Below, one piece after another: positions 43,732-52,986 of a stretch of DNA of 64,000 bases. The DNA is from Marinobacterium stanieri (GTDB taxonomy: Bacteria; Pseudomonadota; Gammaproteobacteria; Pseudomonadales; Balneatricaceae). Position 1 is the stretch's first letter. Every line of letters begins with the position of its first letter. The notes under the pieces were generated by a model that had not been told where the DNA came from, searched no databases, and saw only the letters and a program-made list of their open reading frames with translations. The stretch covers positions 62,001-126,000 of the forward strand of contig NZ_FTMN01000001.1 in NCBI RefSeq assembly GCF_900155945.1, read 5' to 3'. Made by a program: the position numbers and the translations under genes.

Positions 43732-45151
43732 AAAGTGCCAGTTCCTCCAGAATGTGACGGTCCCGATCCGACAAATCAGGCTTCTGCGCCATCTCGTTCA
43801 GCTCCTGCGACAACTGCGGGAAGCTATAGCACCCCGCCTCTCCCTGTAACAGCTTACGGCTGCGATATTCCTCCCAGCGCTGAATCTCATCTTCACTCAG
43901 CGTATGCGGGAAGTTACGCGCCTTGTATCTGAGTAACATTTCTTCCAGACGCGGGTCCTGAAATGCCAGCTCCAGCTCGAACAGCCCTTCAGGTTCAGTG
44001 TTGCGCACCTGCTCAATCAGGGCACGGTCATGATCCGAGAAAAAGCCGCCGCTGTAGAGCATATGATCAGGGTCGCCATCGGATTCAAAACCCTTATCAC
44101 TGAAGATATCGGCCACTTTGGCCGCCAGTCCAGTCTCATTTCGCAATAACTGCAAATGCTGGCGGCAGATATCACCGTCTATCTTCAGTCGGTCCGCTTC
44201 AACCTTGGTCAACATGCCCGCCGGCGCAATGATGGGGCACTTATTGGCGAGCACCTGTTTCAGCGGGATACGCGGCGCATCGGCTGGCAGTTGATCGTGG
44301 CGGGTAAAGATCAGCTCACGCAGCTGTTCGACACTGAGTTCAAACAACGGCGTCGGGTCTTCACGCAGGTCCCAGACCAGGGTGCTGTTGCGATTGGTCG
44401 GATGGCTGGCAACCGGCGTGACAATAGCCGCATTGCCCCACTCGGCCGGGTATTTTGATGACACGTGCAGTACTGGCTTCATTCGGGCCACATCCAGCTG
44501 CGCCTGCACGGCACGCTTGCCTCGGTTATTCACCACGTAATCAAACAACTTGGGCTGACGCTCTTTTACCAGCCGTGCCATGGCGATGGTGGCATAGACA
44601 TCGGACAAGGCATCGTGGGCATTGCCGTGGTCAACGCCGTTAGCCTGGGTCAGGTCTTCCAGTCGCATGCTGGGCGTGCCGTCTTCATATTCAGGCCAGG
44701 TAATACCCTCAGGACGCAACGCACGGGTAAGGCGCATCATATCGATGATGTCCCAACGCGAGCAGCCGTTCTGCCACTCACGGGCATAGGGATCGTAAAA
44801 GTTACGGTACAGGGTGTAACGGGTGACCTCATCATCAAAACGGATGCTGTTATAGCCCACGCCACAGGTTCCGGGTGCGGCCAGCTCTGCATGAATGCGG
44901 GCAATGAACTCGGCCTCGCAGACACCTTCAGTCATCGCGGTCTGCGGCGTAATGCCCGTCACCAGGCAGGCCTGGGGGTGTGGCAGCACATCCTCGGAGG
45001 GACGGCAGTAGAGCATCAGGGGCTCACCGATGATGTTCAGCTCGGCATCGGTGCGCACACCGGCAAACTGCAGGGGACGATCGCGTGCCGGGTCCGTTCC
45101 GGTGGTCTCATAATCGTGCCAGAAATAGGTGAGATTGCGCTCGTCTGCCAT
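43697..45151 (-). CDS. sbcB: Exodeoxyribonuclease I
   Basis: A 484-residue DEDDh 3'-5' single-strand DNA exonuclease. Exo I motif WHDYETTGTDP, Exo II GYNSIRFDDEVTRY, Exo III HGNAHDALSDV. The SH3-like and C-terminal helical domains follow (VVNNRGKRAVQAQLD, YKARNFPHTLSEDE). It acts in recombination and mismatch repair. Length is close to that of E. coli SbcB. It diverges from ychJ. Confidence 0.95.
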   Translation of the reverse strand: MADERNLTYFWHDYETTGTDPARDRPLQFAGVRTDAELNIIGEPLMLYCRPSEDVLPHPQACLVTGITPQTAMTEGVCEAEFIARIHAELAAPGTCGVGYNSIRFDDEVTRYTLYRNFYDPYAREWQNGCSRWDIIDMMRLTRALRPEGITWPEYEDGTPSMRLEDLTQANGVDHGNAHDALSDVYATIAMARLVKERQPKLFDYVVNNRGKRAVQAQLDVARMKPVLHVSSKYPAEWGNAAIVTPVASHPTNRNSTLVWDLREDPTPLFELSVEQLRELIFTRHDQLPADAPRIPLKQVLANKCPIIAPAGMLTKVEADRLKIDGDICRQHLQLLRNETGLAAKVADIFSDKGFESDGDPDHMLYSGGFFSDHDRALIEQVRNTEPEGLFELELAFQDPRLEEMLLRYKARNFPHTLSEDEIQRWEEYRSRKLLQGEAGCYSFPQLSQELNEMAQKPDLSDRDRHILEELALYAESIYPGEYF

Positions 45152-45237
45152 GTACTCGTGTCTCGACTTTTCAGTTGGGGAGTGCTTAGATCAGGTCAAA
45201 CTGCCAGACTACCATTTCAGCCCTGAGGGATCATCCA

Positions 45238-45666
45238 ATGCTGACCGATAACAAGGACCTGGAAACCCGTTGCCCCTGCGGTTCAGGTAAACCCTTTGCC
45301 TTCTGCTGCGAACCTGCACTGAGCGGTCGCAAGCCTGCCAAAACGGCTGAAGCCCTGATGCGCTCCCGCTATACCGCCTTTGCACTGGGTGCCATTGACT
45401 ACCTGATCAGCACCACCGCCAGCCGCAAACGCTCACCTCAGGATGCGGAGTTGCTGTCAGAGCAGACCCAGGTAACCACCTGGACGGGGCTGGAGATTAT
45501 CGACACCGTGAAAGGTCAGGCTGATGACACAACCGGCATCGTCGAATTCAAGGCCGCCTTCGACAGCCCGGAAGGAAGCGCTGTATTGCATGAGCGTTCC
45601 AACTTCGAGCGGGAAAATGGACGCTGGGTGTATACCGACGGCGAAGTGGAACTGATCGAAGCATGA
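45238..45666 (+). CDS. ychJ: YchJ family protein (SEC-C motif)
   Basis: A 142-residue protein. The N-terminal zinc-binding SEC-C motif (CPCGSGKPFAFCCEP) is followed by an NTF2-like YchJ domain (AEALMRSRYTAFALGAIDYLISTT). UPF0225 family of unknown function. GAGGG lies near the ATG. It ends about 60 bases before the EF-hand gene, whose FliA-like promoter begins just after this stop. Confidence 0.92.
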   Translation: MLTDNKDLETRCPCGSGKPFAFCCEPALSGRKPAKTAEALMRSRYTAFALGAIDYLISTTASRKRSPQDAELLSEQTQVTTWTGLEIIDTVKGQADDTTGIVEFKAAFDSPEGSAVLHERSNFERENGRWVYTDGEVELIEA

Positions 45667-45674
45667 TTTTTGTC

Positions 45675-45701
45675 TAATCCTTAATCAAAACCGGCCGATA
45701 A
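45675..45701 (+). promoter_or_regulatory. FliA (sigma-28) promoter
   Basis: A perfect -10 element GCCGATAA (45694-45701) and a -35 element TAATCCTT (45675-45682; 5 of 8 match to TAAAGTTT) at exactly 11 bases spacing, the sigma-28 standard. The start site would be near 45708, 18 bases before the ATG. Confidence 0.68.
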
Positions 45702-45722
45702 GCACTCCTTAACAGGGAGTGC
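45702..45722 (+). promoter_or_regulatory. Hairpin covering the ribosome-binding site
   Basis: Perfect 7-bp arms GCACTCC / GGAGTGC with loop TTAACAG. The right arm contains the GGAG Shine-Dalgarno of the gene starting at 45726. The left arm ends about where a FliA transcript would begin. Read-through RNA from ychJ could therefore hide the ribosome site while FliA RNA would not. Confidence 0.5.
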
Positions 45723-45725
45723 GTC

Positions 45726-46850
45726 ATGCAGATTCAACACCACAATCTCAGTGCAAAATCAGAGCATCACTACAGCCGTGAAGAACAGCAGGTTGAACGC
45801 TTGCGTGTGGCTGAAGTGAGCCGGGACGCAGCCGGTAACCGGCGTGTAGACACCCTGGTTGAGATTGAAGGGCGCACACTTGAACAAAGCGACACCTATA
45901 GTCGCTGGCAATCACGCCTCGGCTCCGACACATCCGGACCCGCTTCAACCGCCCAAGCCAATCATGACCCGGATATGAAACAGCTGGATAGCTCTTCACT
46001 GCAACCCCGTGACCGCCTGAAACTGGAACTCATCAGTCGCCTGCACAAGATGATCACCGGCCAGGAACTCAGGATAAAACTGTTCGACCCTTCGGTACTG
46101 GAAGCAAAACAAGCGGCGAGTGACCTGCCTCAAGCCATGACAGGTACACCCTCTGCGCCGGACTTCAGACCTCAGCAGCCCGCAATCGGTATGGAGTTTG
46201 AACGCGTCTCTCGTATCAGTGAAGAAGAAAGCAGCCTGTATCAAGTACAGGGAGAGGTCCGCACCAAAGACGGTAAAACCATCAATATCGACCTGTCACT
46301 GCAAATGGCACGCTCTGTCACCCAGCAGGAAAGCAGCACCCTGCGCCTGGGTGCCCGCTTATCCGACCCTCTGGTGATTAATTTTGATGGCAAAGCGGCC
46401 GAACTGAGCCAGACCCGATTCAGTTTCGACCTTGATCTGGATGGGCAGAAGGATGAGATCCCCACATTAGCGGGTAACCGTGCCTTCCTGGCGCTGGACC
46501 GTAATAATGATGGCGAAATCAATGATGGCCGCGAACTCTTTGGCGCTCGAACCGGCGATGGCTTTGCCGAACTGGCCCGTTACGATGACGATGGCAACGG
46601 GTTTATCGATGAAGGCGATGAAATATTCTCACGCTTGCGCCTTTGGTCCCCCGGGGCCGAGGGTGAAAGCAGCCTCGTAAGCCTGGCCAGCAAGGGCGTA
46701 GGCGCTATCTGGCTGGATTCCGCTGATACAGAATTCTCCCTCACGCCCAATCTGACAGAAAATCGTCTGGGTGTGATCCGTTCCACCAGTTTTTTCCTAT
46801 CTGAATCAGGGGGATCGGGTACAGTCCAACATGTTGATCTGAGTATTTGA
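45726..46850 (+). CDS. EF-hand protein, probably flagellar regulon
   Basis: A 374-residue protein without signal peptide. The N-terminal half is polar and probably disordered (EEQQVERLRVAEVSRDAAGNRRVDTLVEIEG). The C-terminal half has calcium-loop-like repeats (FDLDLDGQKDEIP, LDRNNDGEINDGRELFG, YDDDGNGFIDEGDEIF). A LSLQMARS-type motif (IDLSLQMARSVTQQE) suggests a conserved family of unnamed proteins. The function is unknown. Placement behind an apparent sigma-28 promoter suggests expression late in flagellar assembly, so a secreted or motility-associated calcium-binding protein is possible; this is inference. Confidence 0.75.
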   Translation: MQIQHHNLSAKSEHHYSREEQQVERLRVAEVSRDAAGNRRVDTLVEIEGRTLEQSDTYSRWQSRLGSDTSGPASTAQANHDPDMKQLDSSSLQPRDRLKLELISRLHKMITGQELRIKLFDPSVLEAKQAASDLPQAMTGTPSAPDFRPQQPAIGMEFERVSRISEEESSLYQVQGEVRTKDGKTINIDLSLQMARSVTQQESSTLRLGARLSDPLVINFDGKAAELSQTRFSFDLDLDGQKDEIPTLAGNRAFLALDRNNDGEINDGRELFGARTGDGFAELARYDDDGNGFIDEGDEIFSRLRLWSPGAEGESSLVSLASKGVGAIWLDSADTEFSLTPNLTENRLGVIRSTSFFLSESGGSGTVQHVDLSI

Positions 46851-47000
46851 AACGCCCGCCAGACGGCTTTCTTTAGCTTTTTCGACCTGATTCAGCCGCT
46901 GTCAAGACTTCCCCTTGCAACGGCCGGACCGTTAGAATAGCGGCCCGCCCGTTCGTCTAGTGTAAATGGACTCGGGACTCTCCTGTGGTAGTGGTGACTG
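46851..47000 (+). other. Upstream region of the DUF349 gene
   Basis: 150 bases without a gene. A TAGAAT element near 46935 could be a -10, but no -35 lies at proper spacing. No tRNA cloverleaf fits the GTTCGTC stretch. Confidence 0.4.
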
Positions 47001-49607
47001 ATGTTTGCAAACCTGTTTAAACCCAAGTGGCGTCATTCTGACCCGGACGTACGTGCAAGTGCTGTTGCGAAACTGAGCCCGGACCAACCGGATCAGCTGT
47101 CCATCTTGCGCGAACTTGCTTTGTCCGACAGCAGCCCAAGGGTTCGCATCAGTGCCGTTCAGCGCCTCAGTGATACCGATTCGCTGCTGCAGGTCCTCAG
47201 TTCTTCGTCCGACCCGGAGGTGCGTGAGCAGGCCGGGCAGCGTGTCGGAGAATGCCTGGACGAGAGTGCCAATGAAGACTCCATCTGCCAGCTGCTCAAG
47301 CAGGTGCACGACGACTCCGCCCGCACGCAAATCATCCTGAACGCCAACAGCCTCAAGCCCGATAATCTCAATCAGATTGATGATGAAGGCCTGCTGATGC
47401 AGCTGGCACTGCATGCACGCGTAGCGGATACCCGTAAGGCCGCCGTGACCCGACTGCAGGACACCGACCTGCTGGAAGAGGTGCAGCGCGCTAGCCGTGG
47501 CCGCGACAAAACCGTTCACCGCATCTGCCGGGACAAGCTCAACAGCCTGCGTGAACAGGCACGGCTTGAAGCCGAAAACGAGCAACGCCGTCAGCAGTTG
47601 ATCCATCAGCTGCATCAGCTGCTGCTGACTGACGATACCCAGTTCCTGCAGGCCCGTGCACAGGCCGCTTATCAGGAGTGGCAGGCGCTTAGTCAGCGCG
47701 ATGATGAACTCCAGGCCCGTTTCCGCGAGCTGAGCCAGCAGCTGGATGAACGCCTGCAACGCCAGGCCGCATCCGAGGCCGCTGAGGCCGAGGCCCGCGC
47801 CCGTCGTGAGCAACAGCTGGAAACGGCCCAGGGTCTGGTCAGCAGATTGGAAAGCCAATCTCTATCAGCCGATGACACCCGACAGCTGCTCGATGAAGTC
47901 GATAGCGCCTGGCAAGCACTGGACGCAGAACTGCTGCCCACTGAACTCAAGCAACAAAAAGACATTCTTGCTCAGCAGCTGAGCGCCAGCCTGGAAGCCA
48001 GCGAGCGCCTTCAGGCGCACGCCGATGAACTCGATACCCTGCTGAATGAATCCCCGAACAACCCCAAATCCCTGCTCGATAAAGCCCAGGCGCTGCAAGC
48101 CAAAATCAACTGGCCAGCCGACCTGCCGCTGCCCGAAACGCTGCAGCAGCTGAAAAGCCGTATTGCCGCGCTGCGTCAGGCCTTGTCCCAGATTAAACAG
48201 GACGTGCGCCAGCAGGGCGACGAGATCAATGCGCAGCTGGACCAGCTGGAACAGCTGATTGAGCAAGGCAACGTGGTCGATGCCGACAAGCTCAACAACA
48301 AATTGCGCGACAGCCTGGGCACTCTGTCCTCCGCCCTGCCGGATAGCATCGAAAACCGCCAGCGCCAACTGAATGCCCGTCTGGCAGAACTGCGCGACTG
48401 GCAGGGGTTTGCTGCGGCTGGCAAGAAAGAAGCCCTGTGCGAGCAGATGGAAGCCCTGGTTGGTGCCGAGATGGACCCGCAAGCTCTGGCAGACCGTATC
48501 CGCGGCCTGCAGCAGGAGTGGAAACAGGTCGACGGCACAGACCCAGTGCATTCACAGAAGCTGTGGAAGCGCTTTCATGAAGCCGGCGAGAAGGCTTACG
48601 AGCCGTGTCAGGCCTGGTTTGGCGCCCAGCGCAAAAAACGTGAATACAACCTGGAACAGCGCCGCCAGATCTGTGACCAGCTGTCGCTCTATATCGAACA
48701 GATGGACTGGGATCAGGCCGATTGGCATGCCGTTGAAGCGGTCAGCCGCACGGCTCGCGATGAGTGGCGCCAGTTCTCGCCGGTCGACCGTGCTCCCGGC
48801 AAGCCGCTGCAGCAGACATTCAATACCCTGCTGCGCGACCTGGATAACCGCATCAAGAACTTCCGTCAGCAGTGTGGCGAAACCAAGGAAGCCCTGATTG
48901 CCCGCGCAGCCGAACTGGCTGAACAGGACGATGTACAGGCTGCCGCTGAAGGTGCCAAGCAGCTTCAGCGCGAATGGAAAGCCAGCGGCCCCACCTTCCG
49001 CAGTCGCGAGCGCGCCCTGTGGCAGGCTTTCCGTGGCCACTGCGATACCATCTTCAACCGTCTCAAGAGCGAGCGTCAGGCATCAGCCAAGGCCGAGCAG
49101 GCCGCCAAGGCACAACGCACCCAGCAACCGCTGGATAACCACGCCGTTGAAGCCCTGCAGCAGCTGGACAAGCTGGCCAGCCAGACGGAAGAAGAGCTGG
49201 CCACCGATGGCACCAGCGACACCCTGGCCAGCCTGCTGACACAGGCGATTACCGGCAATTCACCGGGTAGTCACTGGCGTGAGCGTATGGGACAGCGTCT
49301 GGAAGCAATTCGCCTGATCAGTGCCGGTTCACGCAGCATTGAAGAGCAGTTGATGCTGACCGACCGCCAGGCACGCGAGTTGTGCATCCGACTGGAAATC
49401 CTGCTGGGCCTGCCATCGCCGGAAAGCGATGAAGCCCTGCGCATGGAATACCAGATGGAGCGACTGAGCCAGGCACTTGAGCAGCATGACAGCGAACCGA
49501 CGCCCGCTGCCCTGCAGGCACTGGAGCTGGAGTGGTTCACCCTGCCCTATTACTGGCATTTCACTGAATTGCGCCAGCGCTTCGAAGCCCTGCTGGAGCA
49601 GGCGTAA
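47001..49607 (+). CDS. DUF349 domain protein with N-terminal HEAT-like repeats
   Basis: An 868-residue acidic helical protein. Residues ~1-170 look like HEAT repeats (DVRASAVAKLS, PRVRISAVQRLSDTD, PEVREQAGQRV). Long coiled coils follow to ~420. Several DUF349 units come next (LADRIRGLQQEWKQVDG...LWKRFHEAGEKAYEPCQAWF; AAEGAKQLQREWKASGPTFRSRERALWQAFRGHCD). It is cytoplasmic and structural rather than enzymatic; no catalytic motif is seen. The role is unknown. A strong terminator follows directly. Confidence 0.88.
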   Translation: MFANLFKPKWRHSDPDVRASAVAKLSPDQPDQLSILRELALSDSSPRVRISAVQRLSDTDSLLQVLSSSSDPEVREQAGQRVGECLDESANEDSICQLLKQVHDDSARTQIILNANSLKPDNLNQIDDEGLLMQLALHARVADTRKAAVTRLQDTDLLEEVQRASRGRDKTVHRICRDKLNSLREQARLEAENEQRRQQLIHQLHQLLLTDDTQFLQARAQAAYQEWQALSQRDDELQARFRELSQQLDERLQRQAASEAAEAEARARREQQLETAQGLVSRLESQSLSADDTRQLLDEVDSAWQALDAELLPTELKQQKDILAQQLSASLEASERLQAHADELDTLLNESPNNPKSLLDKAQALQAKINWPADLPLPETLQQLKSRIAALRQALSQIKQDVRQQGDEINAQLDQLEQLIEQGNVVDADKLNNKLRDSLGTLSSALPDSIENRQRQLNARLAELRDWQGFAAAGKKEALCEQMEALVGAEMDPQALADRIRGLQQEWKQVDGTDPVHSQKLWKRFHEAGEKAYEPCQAWFGAQRKKREYNLEQRRQICDQLSLYIEQMDWDQADWHAVEAVSRTARDEWRQFSPVDRAPGKPLQQTFNTLLRDLDNRIKNFRQQCGETKEALIARAAELAEQDDVQAAAEGAKQLQREWKASGPTFRSRERALWQAFRGHCDTIFNRLKSERQASAKAEQAAKAQRTQQPLDNHAVEALQQLDKLASQTEEELATDGTSDTLASLLTQAITGNSPGSHWRERMGQRLEAIRLISAGSRSIEEQLMLTDRQARELCIRLEILLGLPSPESDEALRMEYQMERLSQALEQHDSEPTPAALQALELEWFTLPYYWHFTELRQRFEALLEQA

Positions 49608-49642
49608 AAAAAACCGGATGGCTAACACCATCCGGTTTTTTT
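49607..49642. terminator. Bidirectional terminator
   Basis: A 15-bp stem (A7-CCGGATGG / CCATCCGG-T7) with loop CTAACA that begins within the DUF349 gene's stop codon. It lies between convergent genes and should work for both. Confidence 0.93.
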
Positions 49643-49660
49643 ATGTCTTCTGGCAACTGA

Positions 49661-49993
49661 TCAAGCCGCCTGGTGATGCACCAGCTTGGGCTCGGGGCCG
49701 GACTGGACCTGTCGCTCGGTCTCTACCCGGAACAGGTGGTAAGCCTCGGGACCAAAGGGGTCCAGCGCTGTATCCAGGTATTCGTAGCTCATGGCCACCG
49801 GCTTGCCGGTCATCGCTACCCTGAAGGCGGCTTCACAGGTAGGAACATCTGCACGCAATGGCTCTTCCACCCACATGAAAAGTCCTTTCTCGGCGACCAG
49901 ATACTCAAATCGCACTACACGATAGCCTTCTTTCAACTGCAGGGTATTGGTACTGTCAGATACTTCAAGACGGTATTTGTGAATCGCGTTCAT
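49661..49993 (-). CDS. Small conserved protein (DUF7352-like)
   Basis: A 110-residue soluble protein with the beta-sandwich-like pattern KYRLEVSDSTNTLQLKEGYRVVRFEYL...LFMWVEE...FRVAMTGKPVAMSYEYLDTALDPFGPEAYHLFRVE. This resembles small proteins I associate with DUF7352; that assignment is tentative. No function is known. It lies 69 bases downstream of the LysR gene on the same strand and may be cotranscribed with it. Confidence 0.6.
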   Translation of the reverse strand: MNAIHKYRLEVSDSTNTLQLKEGYRVVRFEYLVAEKGLFMWVEEPLRADVPTCEAAFRVAMTGKPVAMSYEYLDTALDPFGPEAYHLFRVETERQVQSGPEPKLVHHQAA

Positions 49994-50062
49994 GGCCGGA
50001 CTCCTCGTCTCGTTTGATTACGATTCAATAATGGACACTGAAACCCAAAGAAAAAAGCAGAT

Positions 50063-50986
50063 TTATTCGTCTCTTTTATCAGGTTTTATCGATGCATCCT
50101 CCACCCGTCGCTCACAAATGGCCTGCACACCCGGGTGCCGGGAGTGCACATTACGAGTCACGGCATAGAGCCTGTCTTCAACCGATTCCACCAGGCCGAT
50201 ACTCTCCACCTGATACTGACGGCACACCTCATCGGCAATCACATCCGGTGCAGCGAAAAACCCCATTCCGTGGTGGCCCAGCACCTTGATCAGTGCACTG
50301 TCATCCACCTGCGCGCGAATGGATACACGTACACCCTGATCGGCAAACCATTGCATCAGCTCATTTACATAGGGCGCATCCACCGCGTTGGCGAGGAAGG
50401 GCTGTTCATTGAGACTGTGCGGAAAACCCTTTTTCAGTTGCTGGGCCAGTTCCGCTGTTGCGAACAGTCGCATGGGTGAGCTACCCAGCTCATGCAGATG
50501 AAAGCGGGCATCCGGTTCAAGCACCGGAGGACGATCGGTCAGAACCAGATCCAGGTCACGCCGTTTGAGATCGTTGAGAAGATTGGGAGTACGGCCGGTT
50601 TCACAGCGCAGGTTGACGTCACGGTCCAGCACCAGCGCCGGTTCGATCAGACGCCAGGCGATCAACTTGTGGATGGAGGCGGAGATACCCACGGCAAGGC
50701 GCAGCGGGCGTTCATCAGAAGGGGTCTGCAACAGTTGCTGCAGAGCTTCGGCAGCCTCGAAAATATCATCGGCATGGGCCTGAACACTCAGCCCCAGATC
50801 AGTAAGTTTCAACCCTCTGCCTTCACGGCGAAAGAGCAAACCACCCACTTCGCTTTCCAGAGCCGCCACCTGGCTGCTCAGGGTCTGGGGTGTCAGATCC
50901 AGCACCTGGCTCGCCCGAGCCATACTGCCTTCACGGGCCACCACCCAGAAGTGGTAGAGGTGGCGAAAATTGAGTTTGTTCAGCAT
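50063..50986 (-). CDS. LysR family regulator (NhaR-like)
   Basis: A 307-residue LysR-type transcription factor. The N-terminal winged helix-turn-helix is FRHLYHFWVVAREGSMARASQVLDLTPQTLSSQVAALESEVGGLLF, followed by an effector-binding domain. The start (LNKLNFRHLYHFWVVA) resembles NhaR-type proteins. It lies 48 bases downstream of ureJ on the same strand at the end of the urease block. It may regulate urease or nickel genes, or be an unrelated neighbour responding to sodium or pH as NhaR does. Confidence 0.88.
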   Translation of the reverse strand: MLNKLNFRHLYHFWVVAREGSMARASQVLDLTPQTLSSQVAALESEVGGLLFRREGRGLKLTDLGLSVQAHADDIFEAAEALQQLLQTPSDERPLRLAVGISASIHKLIAWRLIEPALVLDRDVNLRCETGRTPNLLNDLKRRDLDLVLTDRPPVLEPDARFHLHELGSSPMRLFATAELAQQLKKGFPHSLNEQPFLANAVDAPYVNELMQWFADQGVRVSIRAQVDDSALIKVLGHHGMGFFAAPDVIADEVCRQYQVESIGLVESVEDRLYAVTRNVHSRHPGVQAICERRVEDASIKPDKRDE

Positions 50987-51034
50987 CCGGCACTCCTCCC
51001 TTGCGGATGCTGAACAGCATACCTCAGCTGACTA

Positions 51035-51601
51035 TCAGGCAGCGACCATTGCCACACCGGTCAGGGCAATTGCACCACCGGTCACACGGCTGAACAGATT
51101 GGCTTTGGCTTCAGTACCCAGCTTGCCAAACACAACACCCGCCAGATGCAGGCCCAGCGTTGCCAGTACGAAACCAGCCGCATAGCTGAAACCACTGGCG
51201 CTCAGCGGCATCTCGGCCCCATGTGCCAGGCCGTGGAACAGAGCAAAACCGCCTGCAACCGCCATGCAGGTCGGGGTGGCAAAGCGTGCTGCCAGCGCCA
51301 GCAACAGGCCCAGGGCAACGACTGACAGGCCAATCCCCTGTTCGGTAAAACCAATGGATACGCCAGACAGCGCCAGCGCATTACCCAGCACCATGGTAGC
51401 GACAAATGCCAGCGGTACCAGCCAGAGGGCACGCCCGCCCAGACGTGCCGCCCAAAGACCCACCGCCAGCATGGCCAACAGGTGATCAGCACCACCCACC
51501 GGATGGGCCAGACCGCTGATAAAACCGGATACTTCGTGACCGCTGTGGGCCATGGCGGCGCCCGGCAACAGAGCCGCAGCTGCAATCAGTGATTTTTTCA
51601 T
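51035..51601 (-). CDS. ureJ: HupE/UreJ nickel permease
   Basis: A protein of about 188 residues. The signal peptide (MKKSLIAAAALLPGAAMAHSG) is followed by six hydrophobic helices. The metal-binding motif HPVGGADHLLAML and the second motif FALFHGLAHGAEMP are typical of HupE/UreJ, which supply Ni(II) for urease or hydrogenase. No hydrogenase is near, so it serves urease here. ATG 51601 has GGAG six bases upstream; the longer frame to 51622 is not needed. It is the last gene of the ure run, 29 bases after ureG. Confidence 0.9.
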   Translation of the reverse strand: MKKSLIAAAALLPGAAMAHSGHEVSGFISGLAHPVGGADHLLAMLAVGLWAARLGGRALWLVPLAFVATMVLGNALALSGVSIGFTEQGIGLSVVALGLLLALAARFATPTCMAVAGGFALFHGLAHGAEMPLSASGFSYAAGFVLATLGLHLAGVVFGKLGTEAKANLFSRVTGGAIALTGVAMVAA

Positions 51602-51630
51602 GATGTTCTCCTTGATAGACAAATACGTAG

Positions 51631-52278
51631 TCAGACCACAGCACGCGCAGGCGGCAGCTGTTTGGTTTCGAGCATCCCTTCACTGATGATGAAACCGATA
51701 ATGTCGTCCAGCCCCTGGGCCGCTTTCAGGTTGGCAAAGATGAAGGGACGCTCACCACGCATCTTGCGGGCATCACGGTCCATCACCTCCAGCGAGGCAC
51801 CAACCAGCGGCGCCAGGTCGGTCTTGTTGATGATCAGCAGATCGGATTTGGTAATACCGGGCCCGCCCTTGCGCGGAATCTTGTCTCCGGCAGACACGTC
51901 GATCACATAGATGGTCAGGTCAGACAGCTCAGGGCTGAACGTGGCGCTGAGGTTGTCGCCACCACTCTCAACAAAGACCACATCCAGCTCGCCATGACGC
52001 TCAACCAGCTGATCAATCGCAGCCAGGTTCATGGACGCATCTTCACGAATAGCGGTATGCGGGCAACCGCCGGTTTCAACGCCGAGAATGCGATCCGCAC
52101 TCAGCGCCTCATGTTCGGTGAGGAATTTGGCATCTTCCTGGGTATAGATATCATTGGTGACAACGGCGATATCGTAGTAGTCACGCATGGCGGCACAGAG
52201 TGAGCGCAGCAGCGCCGTCTTGCCGGAACCAACGGGGCCACCGACCCCTACCCTCAGTGTCTGCTTGGGTTTACTCAT
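51631..52278 (-). CDS. ureG: Urease accessory GTPase UreG
   Basis: A 215-residue SIMIBI-class GTPase delivering nickel to urease. P-loop [12 protein letters not shown], the metal-binding CPH motif in [34 protein letters not shown], and NKTDLAP for base recognition. ATG 52278 has GAGGA seven bases upstream. It works with UreD, UreF and UreE. Confidence 0.95.
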   Translation of the reverse strand: MSKPKQTLRVGVGGPVGSGKTALLRSLCAAMRDYYDIAVVTNDIYTQEDAKFLTEHEALSADRILGVETGGCPHTAIREDASMNLAAIDQLVERHGELDVVFVESGGDNLSATFSPELSDLTIYVIDVSAGDKIPRKGGPGITKSDLLIINKTDLAPLVGASLEVMDRDARKMRGERPFIFANLKAAQGLDDIIGFIISEGMLETKQLPPARAVV

Positions 52279-52311
52279 TTTCATTTCCTCGTTTAACCGG
52301 ACTGTCACGCC

Positions 52312-52986
52312 TCAAGAGCGGAACAATCGTGAATACTGTGTTTCGTGAAGGCTGCTGGCGATTGCCAAAGCAGGCAGGCCAACACCGATAAACTCTTCAT
52401 CTACGCCCTTGGCGATCTCGATCGCCTGGGGCAGCAGGGGCTGCAAATCATTGAGCAGCTGCTGCGCCTGCGTCTGACCCAAGGGGACCAGTTTGGTGGC
52501 TGCAGCGACCTGGTTTTCCAGCCAGGACCAGCCCAGGCCCAGGGCCGCTGCGTCTGCATCGATCTGCCAGTGCCGCGCCGCAAAGGCGAACAGCACGATA
52601 AAGCTGACCTCCTGCTTTAACGCCTCGGGGACCTCTATGCCGAGATTTTTCAGCACCCGGCGCAGTGCCTCACCCATGGCGCTGTCGGTCAGGCGCAGCT
52701 CCCGTGTTTCACGACAGGCCAGTGACAGGTCGTTCAGTTCCTGCCAGCGCTGCTCGCTGTCTGCCTGCATGGCCAGTCGCAGCAGCGGCAAGTCGGTATG
52801 GGCCTGGGCATGCAGCAGCTGTAGCTCCAGCCACTCCTCCACCTGATCGGCCTTGCGCACCCAACCGCTGTCGATGGCATACTCCAGCCCCTGTGAAAAG
52901 GCATAACCACCCACCGGCAGGCTAACGCTGCTCAGCTGCAACAGTCGCAGCAGCGCCAGGTCAGTGGTCGTGATGGTGGTGGCCAT
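52312..52986 (-). CDS. ureF: Urease accessory protein UreF
   Basis: A 224-residue helical protein: LLQLSSVSLPVGGYAFSQGLEYAI near the N-terminus and a C-terminal YSRLFRS tail. It forms the UreD-UreF-UreG activation complex on apo-urease. ATG 52986 has GGAG nine bases upstream and lies 26 bases inside the end of ureE; the far longer upstream frame is antisense-like noise within ureE. Confidence 0.93.
   Translation of the reverse strand: MATTITTTDLALLRLLQLSSVSLPVGGYAFSQGLEYAIDSGWVRKADQVEEWLELQLLHAQAHTDLPLLRLAMQADSEQRWQELNDLSLACRETRELRLTDSAMGEALRRVLKNLGIEVPEALKQEVSFIVLFAFAARHWQIDADAAALGLGWSWLENQVAAATKLVPLGQTQAQQLLNDLQPLLPQAIEIAKGVDEEFIGVGLPALAIASSLHETQYSRLFRS

Noticed and set aside
46948-46980. 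GTTCGTC stretch before the DUF349 gene that looked like a tRNA T-loop
   Set aside because: No acceptor or anticodon stems can be formed around it.
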